From NCBI GenBank assembly GCA_903887005.1, contig CAISOH010000034.1, positions 1-36,785 on the forward strand: 36,785 nt of DNA, in the 5' to 3' direction. The notes beneath the pieces are model-generated. The model was not told the origin of the DNA and ran no database searches. It was given only the letters and a program-made list of their open reading frames with translations. The position numbers were made by a program, and so were the translations under genes. This DNA comes from an uncultured Bacteroidota bacterium. GTDB lineage: Bacteria > Bacteroidota > Bacteroidia > Chitinophagales > Chitinophagaceae. Within the stretch, counting starts at the first letter, position 1, and every line of letters starts with the position of its first letter. Of this stretch, positions 30,978 through 36,785 are shown piece after piece.

Positions 30978-32087
30978 ATGATATATATGAGCAACTTAAA
31001 AAATCATGACCTCGTAACAATTGACTTTAAAGAGATTTTATTTGAAACACGTCCCTGTTTGGATAAAGATGGTTCTGCAATAGATGGTTTGTTTAATGCG
31101 TGGATTATTCTTAATAATCCTAAGCAATACAATTCTTATACCACAGCGGCTATCAAGGAAATAATCCTTGCGTTCCGTAAGGCATCGAATGATCGCAGTG
31201 TGGTAGCAGTAGTATTTACAGCCGTTGGAGATAAAGCGTTCTGCACAGGTGGTAATACAAAGGAATACGCAGAGTATTATTCAGGAAATCCACAGGAGTA
31301 TTCTCAATACATGCGCCTTTTCAATGACATGGTTTCTGCAATTCTTATGTGCGAGAAGCCTGTTGTTTGTCGTGTTAATGGGATGCGCGTTGGTGGCGGC
31401 CAGGAAATAGGAATGGCATGTGATTTCAGCATAGCCAGCGATATGGCGCGCTTAGGACAGGCAGGGCCAAAGCATGGCAGCGCTCCTATTGGAGGCGCAA
31501 CAGATTTTCTTCCTCTTTTTGTAGGAGTGGAACGGGCTATGTATTCGCTCACTTTATGCGAACCCTGGACTGCTCACCAGGCATATTACTTTGGCGTGCT
31601 TACGGATATTGCCCCGGTTTTAAAACTGGATGGCAAGTTCATTGCAAACCCAATGGTCGTTACCGATAAAATGACAGATGAATTTGGCAGGATTGCTTTC
31701 GGTTCCATGAAAACAGGTGATGAATTGGGTAAGGCTAAAGAGATCGTAGCTAAAGCGGAAGTGGATCTTAGTATGCTTGATAAAGCTGTGAATAACCTGA
31801 TTGCTAAGCTACTCCATACCTTCCCTAACTGTATGAATAAGACCATCAGTGAAGTACGCAAATTTAAACTGGAGCATTGGGATAAGAATAAAGAAGGTAG
31901 CCGTGAATGGCTTGCTTTGAACATGATGACAGAAGCAAAAGCCGGATTCCGTGCGTTTAATGACGGGCCAAAGGACAACAGGGAAGCGGATTTTGTATTG
32001 CTCCGCCAGCTACTTGCAGAAGGCCATGAATGGAATGAAGAACTGCACAGAGCCATTTCTCCCCAATTTGAAAAACAATCAGCATAA
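30978..32087 (+). CDS. oah: 6-oxocyclohex-1-ene-1-carbonyl-CoA hydrolase
   Basis: 369 residues, crotonase superfamily, ring-opening hydrolase giving 3-hydroxypimelyl-CoA. It carries blocks I recognise as diagnostic of Oah: LNNPKQYNSYTT (about 49-60), CTGGNTKEYAEYY (about 90-102), QYMRLFNDMVSAIL and GGQEIGMACDF (oxyanion region) and QAGPKHGSAPIGGATDFLP (about 163-181). The first ATG follows the had stop with no gap; a second ATG three codons on (30987) is an equal possibility. A hairpin-rich gap of 135 bases follows before dch. Confidence 0.96.
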   Translation: MIYMSNLKNHDLVTIDFKEILFETRPCLDKDGSAIDGLFNAWIILNNPKQYNSYTTAAIKEIILAFRKASNDRSVVAVVFTAVGDKAFCTGGNTKEYAEYYSGNPQEYSQYMRLFNDMVSAILMCEKPVVCRVNGMRVGGGQEIGMACDFSIASDMARLGQAGPKHGSAPIGGATDFLPLFVGVERAMYSLTLCEPWTAHQAYYFGVLTDIAPVLKLDGKFIANPMVVTDKMTDEFGRIAFGSMKTGDELGKAKEIVAKAEVDLSMLDKAVNNLIAKLLHTFPNCMNKTISEVRKFKLEHWDKNKEGSREWLALNMMTEAKAGFRAFNDGPKDNREADFVLLRQLLAEGHEWNEELHRAISPQFEKQSA

Positions 32088-32093
32088 ACAAAT

Positions 32094-32128
32094 AATCAAT
32101 CCGGCAAAGGTCTTTTGGCGGATTGATT
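32094..32128 (+). terminator. Stem-loop between oah and dch
   Basis: AATCAATCCG (32094-32103) pairs with CGGATTGATT (32119-32128), and the interior GCAAAG and CTTTTGGC can extend it. It follows the oah stop by 7 bases, with AATTATA after it. It may be a leaky terminator or mRNA-processing site within the operon. A second weaker stem, CCGGGTTAA with TTAACCGG (32175-32183, 32193-32200), lies before dch. Confidence 0.5.
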
Positions 32129-32222
32129 AATTATAGCATAAGCTGTAATGCCAATAACTCAAGCGTCTTTAAAGCCGGGTTAAGTTTGTTAATTAACCGG
32201 AAAGCATATTTAAAAAAATTTT

Positions 32223-32996
32223 ATGGAAAAAATTAAGGTTAATTATTTGTTTGAAGGTGCAGTTGCCCAAATCATTCTTGATGATGGAAAGGGTAATGTA
32301 CTGGATCATATCATGATGGAGGAACTGCTTGGTCTTTTTGATACTTTCAAATCTAAGAATGATTTAAAGCTGATAACTTTTGAAGGAGCAGGAAAGCATT
32401 TTTCATTCGGCGCCAGTGTTGAAGAACATCAGAAGGACATGGCCGGGGCTATGCTTAAATCTTTTCACCAAATATTTTTTACGCTTAAAGACCTTGCTAT
32501 CCCTACACTTGCAAAAATTTCAGGCCAGTGCCTTGGTGGTGGGATGGAGCTAGCCATCATGTGCAATTTCCTGTATGCTGATAAAAATGCAAAACTAAGT
32601 CAGCCGGAAATTGTACTTGGAGTTTTTCCTCCTCTGGCTTCTATTATTCTTGCAGAAAAGATTGGTCTGGCAAAAGCAGAGGAGTTAATAATTACAGGCA
32701 AAGTTATTACTGCAGATCTGGGAAAATCCATTGGCTTAATTAATGAAGTTTTTAACGATAAAGCAGAATTGGAATCAGGGATTAATACTTTCATTGAGCA
32801 GCAGATCCTTCCTAAAAGCGCATCCTCATTGCGGTTTGCTGTAAAGGCAAGCAGGGTTAAGTTCAATCATATTTTAGGGAATTTCCTTCCAATTCTGGAA
32901 CAGTTGTATGTTAATGAGTTGATGAACACAAAAGACGCCAACGAGGGTATTAATTCGTTCATTGAAAAAAGAAAACCGGTTTGGCAGAATAATTAA
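32223..32996 (+). CDS. dch: Cyclohexa-1,5-diene-1-carbonyl-CoA hydratase
   Basis: 257 residues, crotonase superfamily. FGASVEEHQKD (about 62-72) is the Dch-type variant of the crotonase GADI segment, and GQCLGGGMELAIMCNFLYAD (about 102-121) is the oxyanion loop. VLGVFPPLASIILAEKIG (about 140) follows. It adds water to the diene made by BcrCBAD to give 6-hydroxycyclohex-1-ene-1-carbonyl-CoA. Length equals that of Thauera Dch (258). Only 12 bases separate it from the next gene. Confidence 0.93.
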   Translation: MEKIKVNYLFEGAVAQIILDDGKGNVLDHIMMEELLGLFDTFKSKNDLKLITFEGAGKHFSFGASVEEHQKDMAGAMLKSFHQIFFTLKDLAIPTLAKISGQCLGGGMELAIMCNFLYADKNAKLSQPEIVLGVFPPLASIILAEKIGLAKAEELIITGKVITADLGKSIGLINEVFNDKAELESGINTFIEQQILPKSASSLRFAVKASRVKFNHILGNFLPILEQLYVNELMNTKDANEGINSFIEKRKPVWQNN

Positions 32997-33008
32997 TAAT
33001 CCAATTTT

Positions 33009-35006
33009 ATGAAAACTATTAAAACAGTGGGAGTCATTGGCGCCGGAACAATGGGCGCTGCCATTGCACAAAAATTTGCCCAGGAAAATTTTAATGTAAT
33101 TCTCGCCGACCGTGAGGAAAGATTTGTGAAACGCGGGATAGACAACATTACAAAAATGTTCCGGGAAGGTGTTGAGAAAAATGTGTTTACTGAAGAGCAG
33201 GTTGATAATTACCTTTCAAACATTAAGGGTACTCATGAACTTGAAAACCTCAAAAAATGCGATCTCATTGTTGAAGCGATATTTGAGGATTTTATTGCTA
33301 AATCAGATTTGTTTAAAATAGTAGATTCCATTGTTGGTCCTGAGACAATATTAGCTACCAATACATCATCGTTCTCCGTAACTGAACTTGCACAATCCGT
33401 TTCTCACCCTGAAAGGTTTGTTGGGATGCATTATTTCTATCATGCCGCCAAAAATCGTTTGGTTGAAATAATACCGGGTGAAGAAACTTCACAGGAGGTA
33501 GTTGATTCTGTAAAAGCATTTTCCCTGCTTTCAGGCAAGGATGCCATTATTTGTAAAGATTCATATGGCTTCGTTGTCAACAGGTTTTTTGTACCATGGC
33601 TCAATGAGGCAGCCCGCCTGCTGGAGGAAAATATTGCCAACATCGCAACCATTGATGATGTTTGCATGAATGTATTTGGTATTGGCATGGGTCCCTTCGC
33701 ATTGATGAATGCTACCGGCGTACCTGTTGCTTATCATGCCGAGAAGACCCTTGAAAGGTATGGTACGCTCTATTCAGTATCGCATAAGCTGAAAGAACAG
33801 GCATTGTCTAATCAGCAATGGGAGCTTGAAGGCGAGGTTTCGACAGATGAGGCGTTAAGAAAGAAGGTGAGTGACCGGATGCTTGGTATTGTCTTTTTTG
33901 TTTGTTCCCAGCTATTGGATGAACAGGTTTGTGCAGCGGTTGACATAAACCGTGGAGCGAAGATTGGGTTAAAGTGGCGAAAAGGACCAATAGAGTTGAT
34001 GCAATATTATAAAGAGGATATGGTGTGGTATTTTATCCACCTTGCTGCAGGCCTCTATCAAATGCATTTGCCGGTATCTATTGGTGCCAAGTTCTGGAAA
34101 ATGAAGTACGTGGAACTGGAAAAGAGAGGAAACATTGCCATCCTTACCATGAGCAGGCCGGAAGACCTCAATGCCCTTAATGAAGAAGTAATGAAACAGC
34201 TGGATGAACAATTTTCACTGGCAGATAATGATACATCGGTTGATACTATATTTATTACGGGTTCAGGCAAGGCGTTTGTTGCAGGAGCTGATATAAAATT
34301 CTTTATTAAAAATATTAAGACACACAGGATAAGCGATATTGAAACATTCACTGGTTACGGCCAGTCGGTATTTAAAAAGATTGATGAATCTCCTAAGAAA
34401 ATTGTAGCTGTAATCAATGGGCTCGCTCTTGGCGGCGGCCTGGAACTGGCGTTGTGTGCCGATGTAATCCTGGCTGTACCTGCAGCTCAAATGGCTTTTC
34501 CGGAAACGGGTATAGGCATTTATCCCGGTCTTGGAGGTACTCAAAGATGTGCAAAGAAAATAGGCAAACCATTGAGTAAATATCTGATCCATACAGGCAA
34601 AATGCTGAGTGCAAAAGATGCGCAGGAAATTGGGTTAGTTGACAAAATAATCACACGGGAACAAATGTTTGAAATATTTTCAGGCAATAGTCCGGTTCCG
34701 GATAATAGTTCAGTTCAGCTTAGCAATAAATGGAAAAACATCGAACATTTTTTCAGTAACAATTCACTAAGCAAAGTATTGGCGCATGAATATGCAACGG
34801 ATGGAATGGGAAGTGAAGATGCTGAGAAAATATTTAAGACACTGAAAAAGAAAGCGTCGATAGCCATCAATATTGCAGACAAGCTGATTGATGAAGCAAA
34901 AGGCTGCGATTCAGAATTGAAATATCTCGACCTCATATTCTCCACCTCAGACGCCCTGCTTGGATTAAGTTCTATTGGTAAGCAAGTGGAATACCAGGGG
35001 AACTAG
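33009..35006 (+). CDS. Bifunctional 3-hydroxyacyl-CoA dehydrogenase / enoyl-CoA hydratase
   Basis: 665 residues. N-terminal NAD-binding domain with VGVIGAGTMGAAIAQKF (6-22) and NTSSFSVTELA; GMHYFYHAAKNRLVEI (about 140) replaces the usual GMHFFNP motif but keeps His and Glu. C-terminal 3HCDH domains (about 185-365, SYGFVVNRFF). From about 368 a crotonase domain: AFVAGADIKFF, GLALGGGLELALCADV and PETGIGIYPGLGGTQR, with both Glu present. Order is dehydrogenase first, hydratase second, the reverse of FadB. Expected to oxidise 3-hydroxypimelyl-CoA; the hydratase half could act on dehydropimelyl-CoA or crotonyl-CoA. Last gene of the cluster, 24 bases from a convergent gene. Confidence 0.92.
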   Translation: MKTIKTVGVIGAGTMGAAIAQKFAQENFNVILADREERFVKRGIDNITKMFREGVEKNVFTEEQVDNYLSNIKGTHELENLKKCDLIVEAIFEDFIAKSDLFKIVDSIVGPETILATNTSSFSVTELAQSVSHPERFVGMHYFYHAAKNRLVEIIPGEETSQEVVDSVKAFSLLSGKDAIICKDSYGFVVNRFFVPWLNEAARLLEENIANIATIDDVCMNVFGIGMGPFALMNATGVPVAYHAEKTLERYGTLYSVSHKLKEQALSNQQWELEGEVSTDEALRKKVSDRMLGIVFFVCSQLLDEQVCAAVDINRGAKIGLKWRKGPIELMQYYKEDMVWYFIHLAAGLYQMHLPVSIGAKFWKMKYVELEKRGNIAILTMSRPEDLNALNEEVMKQLDEQFSLADNDTSVDTIFITGSGKAFVAGADIKFFIKNIKTHRISDIETFTGYGQSVFKKIDESPKKIVAVINGLALGGGLELALCADVILAVPAAQMAFPETGIGIYPGLGGTQRCAKKIGKPLSKYLIHTGKMLSAKDAQEIGLVDKIITREQMFEIFSGNSPVPDNSSVQLSNKWKNIEHFFSNNSLSKVLAHEYATDGMGSEDAEKIFKTLKKKASIAINIADKLIDEAKGCDSELKYLDLIFSTSDALLGLSSIGKQVEYQGN

Positions 35007-35030
35007 CGGAATGTGAGCAAAAGTGTACAA

Positions 35031-36293
35031 TCACTTCAGCACTTTCATTTTCACTGTCTCAATACGCGTATCGGTAACGAGCAATACATCAAATTCATAC
35101 CTGCCGAGGAAGATACGCTCTTTTATTTTAGGTATGGTTTCATGCTCTGTAATGATATAGCCCGACAAGGTTTCCGACTCCTCAGTCGGTAAGTCAAAAC
35201 CGTATTTTTCATTTAGGTAATCCAGCTCCAGCCTGCCTGAAAAAATGTATTCATTCTCGGCTAATTGTTTTTCCACATACTCTTCCTCATCATATTCATC
35301 ATTAATATCCCCGAAGATCTCTTCCAGCACATCTTCCATGGTTACTATGCCGGCCGTGCCGCCAAATTCATCTATCACCCACGCTATGCTTTTTCGCTCT
35401 TTGGTAAACCGGTTCATCAGGTCCACAGCGCTCATGGCTTCCGGTACCGGGGTAATAGTATGCAGAATTTCCCGCACACCCGCAGGGCGGCGGTTGAGGT
35501 CAAGGTGGTGCATGTAACCGATAATGTTGTCTATATTATCCTCATATACTATTATCTTGGAAAGCTTGGTTTCAATGAACTTCTTACGGATACCCGCCAA
35601 TGAAGTGCCCACCTCTACGGCTTCAATCTCATTTCTCGGCACCATACATTTACGTATGCGTACATTTACCAGATAAAGCGCATTCTCAAACAGTTCTGCG
35701 TTTACCTCGCTGGTTTCATTCTCATGGCCGTGCATGCTTTGTTTCACCAGCAGCTCCAGGTCCACCCGGTTGAATACCTGCTTGTTGTCTTTTATGCGCA
35801 CATTGAACAGGTATTTCAGTATAAATTCAGAGATCGATACGAATATTTTAGCCACCGGGTAAAATATATAGTACATCAACAGCATCGGGAAACTGAACAA
35901 GGTAAGAACAGCCTCCGCCTTGGTCCTGAATATTGCCTTGGGCAGGAACTCGGCGAATATGAGAATGACAATAGTGGCGAGTAGTGTATCTATAACTAAT
36001 TTCGGGTATTCAGATAGATTAATGCCGTAATGATGTAATAATTTATCGGTTGCCTGCGATGCCAGCAATCCATATATCACCACCAGTACATTCACCCCTA
36101 CCAGGCTCGTGCCTATGAACTCCGAAGGGTTATCCATAAACCGGGCCAGAATTTGCCCGGAGAACTTCCCCTGCTTTTTACGCAACTCAATATTCAGCTT
36201 ATTTGCCGAAATAAATGCTATCTCCGTTCCGGCAAAAAAACCTATCAGCAAAATACATACTAAGATGTACAATAGCAGATGCGTCATATCCAT
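35031..36293 (-). CDS. CNNM/CorC (HlyC)-family membrane protein
   Basis: About 420 residues from ATG 36293 (MDMTHLLLY); the longer frame from a GTG at 36326 adds 11 residues and is less likely. N-terminal CNNM membrane domain with about four hydrophobic segments (about 4-24, 58-78, 90-115, 120-145). A CBS pair (about 190-315: MVPRNEIEAVEVG, YEDNIDNIIGYMHHLDL, WVIDEFGGTAGIVTMEDVLE) and a C-terminal CorC_HlyC domain (about 340-420) follow. Family roles include metal-ion efflux; GldE, a gliding-associated homologue, is another option in Bacteroidota, which gldD or single-gene context does not support here. Confidence 0.88.
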   Translation of the reverse strand: MDMTHLLLYILVCILLIGFFAGTEIAFISANKLNIELRKKQGKFSGQILARFMDNPSEFIGTSLVGVNVLVVIYGLLASQATDKLLHHYGINLSEYPKLVIDTLLATIVILIFAEFLPKAIFRTKAEAVLTLFSFPMLLMYYIFYPVAKIFVSISEFILKYLFNVRIKDNKQVFNRVDLELLVKQSMHGHENETSEVNAELFENALYLVNVRIRKCMVPRNEIEAVEVGTSLAGIRKKFIETKLSKIIVYEDNIDNIIGYMHHLDLNRRPAGVREILHTITPVPEAMSAVDLMNRFTKERKSIAWVIDEFGGTAGIVTMEDVLEEIFGDINDEYDEEEYVEKQLAENEYIFSGRLELDYLNEKYGFDLPTEESETLSGYIITEHETIPKIKERIFLGRYEFDVLLVTDTRIETVKMKVLK

Positions 36294-36299
36294 ACTTGT

Positions 36300-36598
36300 C
36301 AAAGATAATAATAAAGTTGTAATCACATCAATGATGTATTTAGTATCTTACCGGACAATGGCTTAATTGCGTAATGGCTGAATGGCTCAATTAATGTGAA
36401 AATGTGTCGTTTGGCGAAAAACTCGCGAGGACAGGGAATGTAAATTATTGATAATCAATATATTGAAAAATGTCAAAAAACAGGAATCTCTGTCCTGAAC
36501 GAGAAAAACCACCCCGGCTGTATTCGGCATTCGCCTCATCCAGCATCCCACTCCTTGAAAAAACTTACCATTACCCAAAACTTTTTTTTAGGAGATCA
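36300..36598. other. Non-coding gap left of the transposase
   Basis: No gene that I can support. It contains short repeated words (AATGGCTTAATTG, AATGGCTGAATGGCTC) with a 7-bp inverted repeat TTAATTG/CAATTAA (36363-36369, 36388-36394). A CTTTG-containing TATCTTTG (minus strand, about 36303) directly precedes the start of the membrane-protein gene. The left end of the insertion element probably lies here, but I could not identify its terminal repeat. Confidence 0.35.
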
Positions 36599-36785
36599 AT
36601 GTGTATAACTTGCATGATGCAAGTTGATTTAGCGTTAGAATTGAAGTATTTAGACTTAAATCACGAGCAAAGGAATGCCCGATTCAGTCATACGGTAAAC
36701 CAGTTAGTGAATAATCCTAATTCCAGTATTCCCCAGGCTTCTTCTAATTGGGCAGATACAAAAGGTACGTATCGTTTTTTCAGCA
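36599..36785 (+). CDS. IS4/Tn5-type transposase, 5' part only
   Basis: The frame is open to the window edge. Start at ATG 36599 is preceded by AGGAG at a good distance; ATGs at 36614 and 36617 are alternatives. The peptide HEQRNARFSHTVNQLVNN, then PNSSIPQASSNWADTKGTYR matches the N-terminal DNA-binding domain of Tn5-like IS4-family transposases (R-x-x-R spacing and a W-A-x-T-K-x-x-Y-R-F-F motif). The catalytic DDE core is outside the window, so whether it is intact is unknown. Confidence 0.75.
   Translation, partial: MCITCMMQVDLALELKYLDLNHEQRNARFSHTVNQLVNNPNSSIPQASSNWADTKGTYRFFS

Noticed and set aside
17723-35006. Tungsten-dependent class II benzoyl-CoA reductase (BamB-I) system
   Set aside because: No tungsten enzyme, HdrA or NuoEF-like subunits; the four ATP-dependent subunits are clear.
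17723-35006. Recent horizontal transfer shown by base composition
   Set aside because: By eye, composition and codon use are not clearly different from dnaX and other flanking genes; only the mocA-like gene is clearly more AT-rich. A computed profile would be needed.
1-36785. tRNA, rRNA, CRISPR array or phage genes
   Set aside because: No cloverleaf-type sequences, regularly spaced repeats, or phage structural genes were seen.

Overview
The window looks like chromosomal DNA of a member of the Bacteroidota, probably near Chitinophagales. Evidence: type IX secretion (T9SS) C-terminal sorting domains on two secreted proteins, a TAnnTTTG-type -7 box, few Shine-Dalgarno sequences, short REP-like intergenic palindromes, and signal-peptide starts of the MKK...AQ type. 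No rRNA, tRNA or CRISPR array was seen.

Left part (1-14.8 kb), plus strand unless noted: a Pro/His-rich secreted protein (5' end cut by the window), a predicted outer-membrane barrel protein, a T9SS Ig-like protein (minus), two paralogous small retropepsin-like proteases (minus) flanking dnaX, a 1025-residue Asp-box (sortilin/VPS10-like) secreted protein (minus), two tandem LolA-like periplasmic proteins (minus), a DegT-family sugar aminotransferase, a GxxExxY-family gene (minus) bracketed by ~105-bp inverted-repeat elements, and an NHL-repeat T9SS protein. dnaX carries a run of nine A just after its conserved core. Slippage there by one base either way gives an almost immediate stop, so it may make a short gamma form.

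Central and right part (14.8-35.0 kb): a divergent locus. Leftward is a tight four-gene operon of a MobA-like nucleotidyltransferase (mocA-like), an XdhC-like factor, a short-chain dehydrogenase and a hemerythrin-like protein. Rightward, thirteen same-strand genes encode anaerobic benzoyl-CoA degradation. All four subunits of an ATP-dependent class I benzoyl-CoA reductase come first (bcrC, bcrB, bcrA, bcrD). An ADP-forming acyl-CoA synthetase follows. Further along are thiolase, had (6-hydroxycyclohex-1-ene-carbonyl-CoA dehydrogenase), oah (6-oxocyclohex-1-ene-carbonyl-CoA hydrolase), dch (cyclohexadiene-carbonyl-CoA hydratase) and a 3-hydroxyacyl-CoA dehydrogenase/enoyl-CoA hydratase fusion. 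Together these cover benzoyl-CoA to 3-hydroxypimelyl-CoA and on to glutaryl-CoA plus acetyl-CoA. The divergent intergenic region holds two TGAT-N4-ATCA palindromes 22 bp apart, matching the FNR-type consensus and suggesting control by oxygen or redox state.

The most unusual part sits inside this cluster (24989-28638): a third BcrB/HgdB-type Fe-S subunit, a free-standing C-terminal domain of a long-chain acyl-CoA synthetase that has lost its expected lysine and gained a Cys-rich stretch, and a fusion of a complete ketopantoate-reductase-type (PanE/ApbA) enzyme to a complete 2-hydroxyacyl-CoA dehydratase/benzoyl-CoA reductase activator ATPase. I infer a second, undescribed ATP-driven electron-transfer enzyme or an accessory module for the reductase. 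No ferredoxin, AMP-forming benzoate-CoA ligase or glutaryl-CoA dehydrogenase gene lies in the window.

The right end has a CNNM/CorC-family membrane protein (minus) and the first codons of an IS4/Tn5-type transposase running off the edge.
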